DNA of 64,000 nt from Paenibacillus sp. L3-i20. GTDB taxonomy: Bacteria; Bacillota; Bacilli; Paenibacillales; Paenibacillaceae. Below are positions 53,573-61,809 of the stretch, in pieces. The position numbers and the translations under genes are program-made. The notes beneath the pieces were generated by a model. It searched no databases. It saw only the letters and a list, made by a program, of their open reading frames with translations, and was not told the origin of the DNA. The first letter of the stretch is position 1. Each line of letters starts with the position of its first letter. The stretch is from NCBI RefSeq assembly GCF_022180385.2, contig NZ_BQME02000001.1, forward strand, positions 1,244,975 through 1,308,974. The letters are read 5' to 3'.

Positions 53573-54762
53573 GGCTCATTCACACTCCATTCCTCGATGC
53601 TGATGAGCTTCACATCTATTTGATGCTTTGCGATCAGAGACTTGTTTTCATCAATATAGTTGGGATTCATAACAATAACTGTTGATATCCCTCTTTGAGC
53701 GATGGCCTCGATACTAACTATTTCATGACCCGTTCCGGGCAAAAAGTTGCCTATTTTGTTCGGATTAACGTCAATGACGAAATCAATGTATGCTCTGTCA
53801 GGGTCGATAAGGTTCAAGAAGGTCACCCCTTTCGCCCCGGCACCCCATATGGCTGTCTTGCCTATCGCCAGATAGTGCTCAAGATTGTAATGGACTGTTT
53901 CTCTCCACCTACTTTCGTGCTGGGCGAACAGCTTACTTTTTGCTTGATCTTGAAGAAGGGGTTGCTTAGGTTGATGAGCTGGTTCGATAGTTGTGTTAAC
54001 TTGAGCTTCAATCCACAAGTATTGACCGTTGAAGACATTTTTTACTTCTAATATGTCAAATCCAGCTAACTGGAACGCTCTAGTAATGGAATGTCTATTA
54101 AAATAAGAGTTATGTTCATAAAAGAAATCAAACATAACTTTATTGTCCAATATCCAGTCAACGCATGGTGTCTCAAAGAACACCTTCGCATGAGGGGAAT
54201 TTATTAGTGCATTTCTAATCGCTTTTAATAACGATACGGGCTCTGAGATATGCTCAATTACATGACGACAGATGACAACATCCGCTTGTACATGAGTACA
54301 TTGCTCATCATACAACCGTTTCTCAAATTTCAACTTCCCCTCTTGCAGCACATCGGGACCAATATAACTAGGATCAAATCCGTATCCAGCATTGTCTCCA
54401 AAATCCACGATTTTTTTTAGAAAAAGTCCTTTTCCGCAACCAACTTCTACAACATTCATATTCCTTATTCCATGTTTGGTTACTAAGTCAGTCACAAGGT
54501 CATCAAGGTATTGCTCGAAATAAGTAGAATAGGATTGGGTATTCTCATATTGGCTGTCATAGACAACTTTGCTTGAGTCAAATGTTCGGTTGAAAACAAA
54601 TCCGCAATTCGAACACTCCGTAATGGAAAGGTCTCCTCTGACGATTTGACGTGCTTCCTGAGCACTTGTCATCAATACATTCTGGAATACTGGGATATTG
54701 GTGCGGGTTAACACAGTTGATAAATGTAATGAATTACAGACGGGGCAATTGTTGATACTCAC
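53569..54762 (-). CDS. Class I SAM methyltransferase with zinc-finger N-terminus (second C-methyltransferase-type protein)
   Basis: 397 residues. N-terminal Cys pairs (CPVC near residue 6 and CSNC near 55), SAM motif VVEVGCGKGLFLKKIVDFG, and a C-terminal Rossmann-like domain (IWGAGAKGVTFLN). Same three-part plan as the TylCIII-like gene, but the HEH motif is altered to FFYEHNSYF, so a different substrate or position is likely. Start GTG 54762 has AGGAGG 8 nt upstream; a GTG three codons earlier is inside the site. First gene of the CDP-sugar operon. Confidence 0.85.
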   Translation of the reverse strand: MSINNCPVCNSLHLSTVLTRTNIPVFQNVLMTSAQEARQIVRGDLSITECSNCGFVFNRTFDSSKVVYDSQYENTQSYSTYFEQYLDDLVTDLVTKHGIRNMNVVEVGCGKGLFLKKIVDFGDNAGYGFDPSYIGPDVLQEGKLKFEKRLYDEQCTHVQADVVICRHVIEHISEPVSLLKAIRNALINSPHAKVFFETPCVDWILDNKVMFDFFYEHNSYFNRHSITRAFQLAGFDILEVKNVFNGQYLWIEAQVNTTIEPAHQPKQPLLQDQAKSKLFAQHESRWRETVHYNLEHYLAIGKTAIWGAGAKGVTFLNLIDPDRAYIDFVIDVNPNKIGNFLPGTGHEIVSIEAIAQRGISTVIVMNPNYIDENKSLIAKHQIDVKLISIEEWSVNEP

Positions 54763-54839
54763 TTGGTACACCTCCTGTTAGGACGAATATCATAATGTAA
54801 GGCATTGTAAAATGCCGCACGTGGCGACCTGTGGAAACC

Positions 54840-54867
54840 ACTATATACTTATGAGCGACCGTTTCAA
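54840..54867 (-). promoter_or_regulatory. Promoter of the CDP-sugar operon
   Basis: Minus-strand -35 TTGAAA (54862-54867), 16-bp spacer, -10 TATAGT (54840-54845). About 80 bp upstream of the first gene. The leader holds a GGCATT-GTAA-AATGCC hairpin (54801-54816). Confidence 0.55.
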
Positions 54868-54975
54868 AAAGTGACTGCACAGTGTCCAAGATAATGTAAT
54901 TGTGCTTTTGTAATTGGAGGGAATTACATTTTGATTGAGTATGCGGGGATAGGGGATGAAAAGTTTGGTGTTGAA

Positions 54976-55163
54976 ATCACTAGCGTTGCATTAAAGCGAA
55001 ATGATTTAATGTCTAAAATTCAGATGAATATTCAAAATTAGCAAATTCAAAAAAACAGACCCCTTATAAAGGTAGCTCGTTCCAGTTAGGTTAATTATGT
55101 AAAAGTGTTCACTTAAGTAATTAATTAAAAAGAGCTGGAAGCCAGTGCATTGTTTCTCGTCGT
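54976..55163 (-). repeat. Direct-repeat copy 1: right-end fragment of an IS4-like element
   Basis: 188 bp starting with the terminal repeat ATCACTAGCGTTGCATTA. It matches 56533-56720 in the same orientation at about nine of ten bases by eye. On the minus strand it carries RRETMHWLPALF, a possible transposase C-terminus, with an open frame continuing to about 55250. No matching opposite end is visible to its right. Elsewhere the gene-free stretch 54763-55543 holds AT-rich inverted repeats (AATGTAATT...AATTACATT near 54894-54935 and AAATTACAT...ATGTAAATT near 55292-55322) and no convincing gene. Confidence 0.75.
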
Positions 55164-55503
55164 ACTCCTAGGGGTTTTCGAATTGGCTTTTGTTTCACTC
55201 GATGCAACCACTCGGTGTAGAGCTGCCACAGCAATTTCGTCAACCAATGAGTCTCCCTTTATGTAATATGCCTGTTATACAAAGTAATTTCAATAAATTA
55301 CATTCTTATATTATGTAAATTTTTATATTATAATTGAGAGTTAAAGGAAACTAACTGAATGTGAAGGATCAGATACAAGTAATCCTATCTCTCCTAATTT
55401 CGTTGCAACTACCCCATAGGTATGAATTGATCAAAACTCGACTTTTTTCCAACTCTTCCAGATCACAATTCAAAACAGTATATCTATCCCTATTTTGATA
55501 CAA

Positions 55504-55534
55504 CAAAAAAGATGAGTCCACCTTGCAACTCATC
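55504..55534 (-). terminator. Terminator of the discoidin-like gene
   Basis: Minus-strand stem GATGAGT / ACTCATC with a 10-nt loop, followed by TTTTTTGTTG. It lies just past the stop codon. Confidence 0.9.
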
Positions 55535-55543
55535 TCATATCCG

Positions 55544-56455
55544 TCACTTAATCAAATCGTACTCGTTTACTTCAAATGTAAGTATCTTATCAAAGATAAC
55601 ATAGTCAGTTCTTTTCTTGAATGGCCCTTTATTATTATCATATTTATTAATCCCGAACTTCGCCGAACCAGTACCAGTTTCTTTATTCTCGTACCAAATC
55701 ATAAATGCGTTAACATCTTCAATAGGTAGGTCAAACTCTTTCTCTAATCCGTTATCCATAGTTATAATAAGGATCGCTCGATTCCCAGATTCAGGTACCG
55801 ATGTTGGCGTTGGTGTTGGCATTGGACTAGATGTAGGAGTTGGGATAGGTGAAGGTTCCGCACCACCAATTTTCTCCATCATTCCAAATTCATGAATAGT
55901 TAAATTCACATCAAGGCTTGTCGCTCCGTTATTAGCAGCGATATTTATTCTGTACTTTTTATACAAAGTCTCGTTCGCAAAGCTAAACTCTTTATGCACG
56001 TTCAACTCCCAGTCACTGACGTTAGTCTGAGTATCTAGAGTCGTCCATTCAGTTCCATTATTAGATCCTTCAAATGTCCAATTTTTGGGATTCATTGACA
56101 GGTTAGTATTGTTCGATTTACTAGAACCAAAGTAGATAACATATTTAGATATTATTTTGGGTTCAGAAAATTCATACGCTAGCCACCCTTTGGTTGCACC
56201 TGTTCCCCATGCTGTATATGAGGTGTTTTCAGTACTATAAAACTTATTTCCATCAAAAGCTTTCCATGCTGATAAACCATCGCTATAACTATTACTTGCC
56301 GATGCAATTCCCAATGGAGCACTATTAGAAGTCATGATCGGAATTACATTTTCTGAATACTTTTCAGCAGAAATCGATGGAGAAGATGCTCCCACCATAA
56401 AAACAGAACCGATTAGTAATGCAGCACTTAACAACAATACAATTACTTTTTTCAA
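55544..56455 (-). CDS. Secreted F5/8 type C (discoidin)-like protein
   Basis: 303 residues: signal peptide (1 to about 23), an F5/8 type C carbohydrate-binding-like domain (about 45-195; SASNSYSDGLSAWKAFDGN, NPKNWTFEGSNNGTEWTTLDTQTN). Then a Pro/Thr/Ser linker (about 203-222). Then a compact C-terminal domain (about 228-303, NGLEKEFDLPIEDVNAFMIWYENKETGTG) of a kind I recall from secreted paenibacillar proteins. No catalytic domain, so it is a binding or surface protein. TAGGAG precedes the ATG. It has its own terminator and sits between the two IS-like repeats. Confidence 0.88.
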   Translation of the reverse strand: MKKVIVLLLSAALLIGSVFMVGASSPSISAEKYSENVIPIMTSNSAPLGIASASNSYSDGLSAWKAFDGNKFYSTENTSYTAWGTGATKGWLAYEFSEPKIISKYVIYFGSSKSNNTNLSMNPKNWTFEGSNNGTEWTTLDTQTNVSDWELNVHKEFSFANETLYKKYRINIAANNGATSLDVNLTIHEFGMMEKIGGAEPSPIPTPTSSPMPTPTPTSVPESGNRAILIITMDNGLEKEFDLPIEDVNAFMIWYENKETGTGSAKFGINKYDNNKGPFKKRTDYVIFDKILTFEVNEYDLIK

Positions 56456-56532
56456 ATAAATACACTCCTATAGAATAGTTTATAATACAACTTACTCTAT
56501 CGGTATAAGAGTAATTATTTGTAATAGTATTT

Positions 56533-56980
56533 ATCACTAGCGTTGCATTAAAGCGAAATAATCTATATGTCTGAAAATTCAGATGAATATTCAAGGTTAG
56601 CATATTCAAAACCCAGACGCCTAATAAAGGTAGCTCGTTCCATTTGGGTTAATTATGTAAAAGTGTTCACTTAAGTAATTAATTAAAAGGGCTAGAAGCC
56701 AGTCCATTGTTTCTCGTCGGTACGCTGATGTCGTTAAATTTTTTGCATATTTATCTTGCTGGGTTTCAGAGACTCGATCTGTGAACGTTCTCGTGCATAT
56801 TGGCGCTAACCATTTACGAAATTAAGATAATAGTGGATGCTTGTCCATGAGATGATCCTTTTCGATGAATTATGGACAGGGCTACCTACCATATCTATTG
56901 TAAAGGATTTTTTTGTACTCGGTTCAATAAATAGCAGAATAACGTTAAGATTCAGATAACATTAATGCAACGCTAGTGAT
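56533..56980 (-). mobile_element. Internally deleted IS4-like element with terminal inverted repeats (copy 2)
   Basis: 448 bp bounded by ATCACTAGCGTTGCATTA (56533-56550) and its exact inverse (56963-56980). Inside lies a shrunken transposase frame (56621-56848). A full IS4-type element is about three times longer, so it is a deletion derivative that could move only in trans. I saw no clear target duplication. With the discoidin promoter region and the terminator at 56988-57040 it accounts for the 56456-57065 gap. Confidence 0.8.
56621..56848 (-). pseudogene. IS4-family transposase remnant
   Basis: Reading from ATG 56848 (AAGGATC upstream): MDKHPLLS, a TAA at codon 9, then FRKWLAPICTRTF, DRVSETQQDKYAKNLTTSAY and RRETMDWLLALLINY to TAG. 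The beginning resembles the N-terminus of IS4-type transposases (MDK...FxKWxxPI...DKYxKKLTTxAY). The frame then jumps to the C-terminal part shared with copy 1. The catalytic DDE core is gone. 76 codons. Confidence 0.7.
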
Positions 56981-56987
56981 TAGAAAT

Positions 56988-57040
56988 AAAAAACAGACTA
57001 TTCCATTGGTCGCTTATAACCAAGTGATAGTCTGTTTGTT
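56988..57040 (-). terminator. Terminator of the pseudaminic-acid-type operon
   Basis: Minus-strand stem AAACAGACTAT...TTGGT / ACCAA...ATAGTCTGTTT followed by TTTTATTTC. It lies 25 nt past the pseC stop and separates the operon from the IS remnant. Confidence 0.9.
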
Positions 57041-57065
57041 AAACGACGTGATCAAAAATAGAATG

Positions 57066-58247
57066 CTATTTTATTCTATACCTATTATAAATCTTAGTCA
57101 CTGCATGAATAACATCATCCTGATCCTGTTCACTCATCAAAGGAAATATAGGCAACGAAATAGCCGTATTATAGTACACTTCAGCTTCAGCGCACTGATT
57201 GTCTTCATAACCTAATTTAGAATAATAAGGTTGTTTGTACACTGGAATGTAGTGAACGTTAACGCCGATATTCTCTGCACGCAAATCGTTGAAAATTTGA
57301 TTGCGTCCTACCGAGAAGCAACTCTCATCCCAGCGGACAACATATAAATGCCAACTAGAAGAAGTATCAGGATGCTGGTATGGTAGTACAAGACCAGGCA
57401 TATCTATCAAAGCCTTGTTGTATTGAGCTGCTATCTGGCGACGTCGTTCAATAAAGCTATCCAACTTGTCCATCTGAGAGAAGCCCAGTGCAGCCTGCAT
57501 ATCAGTCATCCGGTAATTGTATCCTAAGTCAGTCATTTCATAATACCAAGGACCATCATTGCGAGTCATGTTATGAGAATCCCGAGTCATTCCATGATTT
57601 CGGAACAAACGTAACCGTTCAAATAGTGCAGCATCATTCGTTACTATTACACCACCTTCCCCAGTTGTCACATGCTTAACTGGATGAAAGCTGAACATGG
57701 TCATATCTCCATAACTACCAACCATACGATTTTCATAGGAAGCACCCAACGAATGAGCAGCATCATGAATGACCAACAAGTTATGTTTACGTGCAATTCG
57801 TTCGATTTTGTCAATTTCTGCAGGCTGCCCTGTGAAATCGACAGCAATAATTGCTTTAGTTTGCTTCGTAATTTTCCGCTCAATGTCATTTGGATCTATA
57901 TTATAGGTTTCTGAATCAATATCGGCGAAAACTGGCTTGCCCCCTGTATATAACACGCAGTTGCTGCTTGCAAGGAACGTAATTGGCGTTGTAATAACTT
58001 CATCGCCAGGGCCAATACCAGCCGCGAATGATGCTCCATGTAAAGCAGCTGTGCCATTACAAAACGCGACTGCATACATAGCTCCTACATAATCTGCTAC
58101 CTTTCGCTCAAACCGTTCAATTGCTGGGCCTTGCGTAATAAAATCACTTTGCAGCACTTGAACGACAGCCGCGATATCATCTTCATCTATCCATTGTTTG
58201 CCATACGGCAGCATCGTGCTTCTTGTCTGTTCTATTGACTCTTTCAT
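57066..58247 (-). CDS. pseC: UDP-4-amino-4,6-dideoxy-N-acetyl-beta-L-altrosamine transaminase (PseC)
   Basis: DegT/DnrJ/EryC1/StrS aminotransferase of 393 residues. PLP lysine K191 in FHPVKHVTTGEGG and the PLP ring Asp in HDAAHSLGS-type motif (D162); the stretch VDFTGQPAEID is shared with Helicobacter PseC. It is the second step toward pseudaminic acid, adding the 4-amino group to the keto sugar made by PseB. PseB itself is not in the window. Last gene of the operon. Confidence 0.87.
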   Translation of the reverse strand: MKESIEQTRSTMLPYGKQWIDEDDIAAVVQVLQSDFITQGPAIERFERKVADYVGAMYAVAFCNGTAALHGASFAAGIGPGDEVITTPITFLASSNCVLYTGGKPVFADIDSETYNIDPNDIERKITKQTKAIIAVDFTGQPAEIDKIERIARKHNLLVIHDAAHSLGASYENRMVGSYGDMTMFSFHPVKHVTTGEGGVIVTNDAALFERLRLFRNHGMTRDSHNMTRNDGPWYYEMTDLGYNYRMTDMQAALGFSQMDKLDSFIERRRQIAAQYNKALIDMPGLVLPYQHPDTSSSWHLYVVRWDESCFSVGRNQIFNDLRAENIGVNVHYIPVYKQPYYSKLGYEDNQCAEAEVYYNTAISLPIFPLMSEQDQDDVIHAVTKIYNRYRIK

Positions 58248-58274
58248 AGCTTTGCACCATCCTTGCTAAATTGG

Positions 58275-59222
58275 CTAAATTAGATTAGTTGATGCAATCC
58301 ATTGCTCAGTACGACGAATACCTTCTTCGAGAGTAACCACTGGTGACCAGTCTAATAGTTCTTTTGCTTTGCTCGAATTACAAAGTAGCTTCTGAATTTC
58401 GCTTTGCGGATGGATATGTTCGATATGATGAATGCGATTTTCATCTTCTACTATCAGTTTAGCAAGCTCATTAATTGAAATATCTCTACCTAATCCGGCA
58501 TTCACAGTCTCACCGTTAACTTTATCTGAATAACCCGCTTCGACGACAAACCTTGCACAGTCTTCGACATATAGCAGATCACGTGTTTGAGTGCCCGTAC
58601 CATAAATGTTTAAATCTTTACCGTTCAATTTATTTTTGATGAAGATTGCTACTACGCCACCCTCACCGCCCGTTTTCTGATATGGACCATATGTATTAAA
58701 TGGTCTAATCACTACTGTTGGAAGACCATAAGCATAATAATAGGATAATACCATGTTCTCAGCTGCTATCTTCGATCCAGCATACGGAGAAGCAGGCTTA
58801 ATTGGATGTTGTTCTGTTATTCCTTGCTCATCTGTACATTGATCATAAACCATGCAAGTACTCATAAATACCACTTTAACTGAATGTTTACGACAGTGCT
58901 CCATTATATTAAAAGTACCAATGGTATCATTATTGAACGTGGTACGAGGATCGTCTATGGAATCTTGTACGTTGATAGAAGCACCTAGGTGGTAGCAAAT
59001 GTCAAAAGCTTTGCTATTAAATAGCTCTTCTAGCAATTGTTCGTCCAATATAGTTCCTTTGATGAACGCGCGAAATCCCCCACGATCTTGAAATTCAGCA
59101 ATATTTTCAACACGACCGTTCGACAAATCATCTAAGATCCAAACATTATGACCGTCATCAAGCAGTTTCTTCATCACCCAACGTCCGATAAAGCCTGCTC
59201 CTCCGGTAAGTAGGATATTCAT
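58275..59222 (-). CDS. NAD-dependent epimerase/dehydratase (extended SDR)
   Basis: 315 residues; TGGAGFIG (6-13), Ser in MSTCMVYD, YAGSK active site, RPFNTYGPYQ and RDLLYVEDCA substrate region. It resembles GDP-mannose dehydratase and UDP-glucose epimerase relatives and does not look like PseB, which has a different N-terminal TGGTGSFG-type loop. It may supply a further sugar nucleotide for the same glycan. GGAGAC precedes the ATG. Confidence 0.85.
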   Translation of the reverse strand: MNILLTGGAGFIGRWVMKKLLDDGHNVWILDDLSNGRVENIAEFQDRGGFRAFIKGTILDEQLLEELFNSKAFDICYHLGASINVQDSIDDPRTTFNNDTIGTFNIMEHCRKHSVKVVFMSTCMVYDQCTDEQGITEQHPIKPASPYAGSKIAAENMVLSYYYAYGLPTVVIRPFNTYGPYQKTGGEGGVVAIFIKNKLNGKDLNIYGTGTQTRDLLYVEDCARFVVEAGYSDKVNGETVNAGLGRDISINELAKLIVEDENRIHHIEHIHPQSEIQKLLCNSSKAKELLDWSPVVTLEEGIRRTEQWIASTNLI

Positions 59223-59250
59223 TTAGGTAGTCTCCATTCTCTTCATTGAA

Positions 59251-60303
59251 TTAGATCAGCAAGTTCCAGTCCAGCGGAGTGCCTTTAGCAGTATCCTGCT
59301 TCAACCTTGCTCCCAGTATCGTTTCAAAGTACTTAGGCGATAGTCCTTTTCCTGGTCGGATAATTCTCACATTTTCTTTGGTCAATATTTCTCCAGCCTT
59401 CATGTTCTCTCCGAGATATAAGGAACGTCTATGCTTAAGAGAGGCTTGTTCCTTAACAGTAGGACCATATGTAATTTTCCCAAGTGATTGCCATGCTCTT
59501 TCCGCTTCTATAACTAGTGAACTCATTTCTGCTGGCTCCATGGAGAAGGTTGAATCTACACCCCCATCATAACGATCCAATGTAAAATGTTTTTCTATAA
59601 CTGTGCCGCCAAGAGCTACACTAGCTACAGATACCCCTATCCCCAATGTATGGTCTGATATCCCTACTTGGCATCCAAACAGCTCTTTTAAATGCGGAAT
59701 CGTTACTATATTCGTATTTTCAGGAGTTGAAGGGTACGTGCTTGTACACTTTAATAAAATTAATTGTTGGCATCCAGCATCTCTAGCTGCTCTCACTGAA
59801 TCATCAAGTTCAGCAATAGTAGCCATTCCTGTGGAAATGATGAGGGGCTTTCCCGTAGAAGCCACTTTTTTAATTAATGGAATGTCTGTATTTTCAAAAG
59901 ATGCTATCTTATAAGCTGGTACATCTAACGTTTCTAAAAAGTCTACAGCCGTTTCGTCAAACGGAGTACTGAACGCAACAATTCCCCGTTCCTTACATCG
60001 ATTAAATATTGGTTTATGCCATTCCCATGGTGTGTAAGCCTGCTCGTATAAATCATAGAGAGAAGACCCTTTCCACATGTTATTCGCATCATCTATAAAG
60101 AAATCGCCAGAGTGGATATTTAAAGTCATCGTATCTGCTGTATATGTCTGTAGTTTTAACGCTTGCACACCAGCATCTGCGGCAGCATCGACAATTTTCA
60201 ATGCTCTGTCTAGTGATTGATTATGGTTTCCAGACATTTCAGCAATAACAAATGGACGGTGCCCTGGACCTATTATATAATTACCAATTTTTATTTCGTT
60301 CAT
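59251..60303 (-). CDS. pseI: Pseudaminic acid synthase (PseI, NeuB family)
   Basis: Condenses 2,4-diacetamido-trideoxy-altropyranose with phosphoenolpyruvate to pseudaminic acid. 350 residues: NeuB TIM barrel (IAEMSGNHNQ at residues 20-29, where the MSGNHN form marks PseI rather than sialic acid synthases; KLQTYTADT; STPFDETAVDFLE; GISDHTLG; EKHFTLDR) and a C-terminal SAF/antifreeze-like domain (about 285-345). Start ATG 60303 has GAGGTG upstream; the longer frame to 60336 would overlap the HAD gene. Confidence 0.9.
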   Translation of the reverse strand: MNEIKIGNYIIGPGHRPFVIAEMSGNHNQSLDRALKIVDAAADAGVQALKLQTYTADTMTLNIHSGDFFIDDANNMWKGSSLYDLYEQAYTPWEWHKPIFNRCKERGIVAFSTPFDETAVDFLETLDVPAYKIASFENTDIPLIKKVASTGKPLIISTGMATIAELDDSVRAARDAGCQQLILLKCTSTYPSTPENTNIVTIPHLKELFGCQVGISDHTLGIGVSVASVALGGTVIEKHFTLDRYDGGVDSTFSMEPAEMSSLVIEAERAWQSLGKITYGPTVKEQASLKHRRSLYLGENMKAGEILTKENVRIIRPGKGLSPKYFETILGARLKQDTAKGTPLDWNLLI

Positions 60304-60325
60304 AATGCACCTCACTTCAATAGTG

Positions 60326-61006
60326 TCAATGACCAATCATATTTGAAATTAATTTTGGGGTTAACTCCCTTAGTGAATGAATCCTATAATCGGCTTCATA
60401 TTCTGGGGGTCTCTCAATATTAACAAAACTTCCCCTCATAATTCTTATCGTCTTGAACCCGAGTTTTTTTATTCCAACAAAATCTTTATTGGGATTATCA
60501 CCTATATACATAACACGATTGAAATCTACTTTTTCTCGATCAGCTATTTTATGAAAGACATAGGGTGATGGTTTTGAATGACGAATTCCATATCTGTGGG
60601 TAATAAAGCAATATTTCATATACTGCTCAATTCCCAGAGCCTTAACTTTCATATTTTGGACCATTTTGTTTCCGTCTGTAACTAGATACATCGGATAGTC
60701 CGGCATTAGTAATGAGAGACACTCCAAAGCGTCGTCTAGCAATCTAATGTCAGGCGTATGCGTTCGATAAACAGCAAGACATTTCAAAACAATATATTTA
60801 CTCCAAATGTTAAAATGCTTTAGGACACTATCGAATACCTGCCCCCGACCGTTATCCATCAGTTCATTATTCATAACCATTATCGCATCTTCACTTGATA
60901 TCCCATAACCATTAGATAAAAATTCAGCGACGGCTGAAAAACCACTTTGCACATAAGTCATTTCATCATACAAAGTGTCGTCCATATCGAATACGACCAC
61001 AGCCAT
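60326..61006 (-). CDS. HAD superfamily hydrolase
   Basis: 226 residues, HAD type IA: motif I FDMDDTLYDE (nucleophile D7, acid D9), motif II LVTDGN, motif III Lys in HSKPSPYVF, motif IV YIGDNPNKDF. Likely a phosphatase for a sugar phosphate or PEP-derived sugar. The standard Pse pathway needs no phosphatase, so it may act on another intermediate of this cluster. GGAGGA precedes the ATG. Confidence 0.88.
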   Translation of the reverse strand: MAVVVFDMDDTLYDEMTYVQSGFSAVAEFLSNGYGISSEDAIMVMNNELMDNGRGQVFDSVLKHFNIWSKYIVLKCLAVYRTHTPDIRLLDDALECLSLLMPDYPMYLVTDGNKMVQNMKVKALGIEQYMKYCFITHRYGIRHSKPSPYVFHKIADREKVDFNRVMYIGDNPNKDFVGIKKLGFKTIRIMRGSFVNIERPPEYEADYRIHSLRELTPKLISNMIGH

Positions 61007-61048
61007 CTATATATTCCTCCATTATACAAATACGAATTGGCTTTATTA

Positions 61049-61795
61049 TTATTCAATGATTATATAAGAACAAAGAGGATTTAACGGACTACGGCGAATT
61101 TTATACTTATCTAGTCCAAATACCTCTTTCAAAGCTATCGTTTCTCCCGGAAACCCGGAATAATTCAATTCATCGAACGCAATAATACTACCTTTTGTTA
61201 CATGACTTTTTATAGCTTCCAAGCATTTTTTTGTAGGCTTATACAGATCAAAATCAAAATATGCAAAGGCAATAATTGTCTCTGGATGTTCAGCAAGATA
61301 GGAATCGATTGTCAGGGTAGCATCACCTTTAACAATCTCGTATTTTTTCATATGAGAAATGGGGCTATCTAATTCATGGTAGGATAACACAGTATCCAAA
61401 TACTGCTCATAAGATTCAGTAACTGCGTAGTCACCGACACTTGATTTGCTACCATCTTTTGAGTCTATTTCCGGAAAGCCTTCAAAGGTATCAAAGCCAA
61501 TAATCTTTCTGTTGTAATTATATGGCTCATACATTCCTCTAAATGATTGGAACAGAGCCATATTTTGACCCCATCGTACGCCAAACTCCATTACGACACC
61601 ATGTACATCTATGATTTGAGAATATAATTGTTGCATGAAAATAATTCTAGACAGTGTTTGCCTCCTCAAATATAGGCCCATATTATCGAGAAATTCATTA
61701 TCTGGGATAGGCGTATTTTTGAGTAGTTCTATAAATTCGCTTTTTCTTGTCTTTTCTTGTTGATTGGAATTACCTAGTACCTTTATTTCTTCCAT
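61049..61795 (-). CDS. TylF/MycF-type SAM-dependent O-methyltransferase
   Basis: 248 residues of the macrocin O-methyltransferase family: VVMEFGVRWGQNMALFQSF (SAM loop), GFDTFEGFPE, AYFDFDLYKPTKKCLEAI and DELNYSGFPGET (metal-binding acidic residues). Family members methylate sugar hydroxyls in a Mg-dependent way. Here it should O-methylate a glycan sugar. AAGGAGG precedes the ATG. Confidence 0.87.
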   Translation of the reverse strand: MEEIKVLGNSNQQEKTRKSEFIELLKNTPIPDNEFLDNMGLYLRRQTLSRIIFMQQLYSQIIDVHGVVMEFGVRWGQNMALFQSFRGMYEPYNYNRKIIGFDTFEGFPEIDSKDGSKSSVGDYAVTESYEQYLDTVLSYHELDSPISHMKKYEIVKGDATLTIDSYLAEHPETIIAFAYFDFDLYKPTKKCLEAIKSHVTKGSIIAFDELNYSGFPGETIALKEVFGLDKYKIRRSPLNPLCSYIIIE

Positions 61796-61809
61796 AGCCT
61801 TAATCCTCC

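Noticed and set aside
59251..60303. Sialic or legionaminic acid synthase (NeuB) instead of PseI
   Set aside because: The motif EMSGNHNQS is of the PseI type, and PseC is in the same operon. NeuB enzymes usually read EIGxNHxG.
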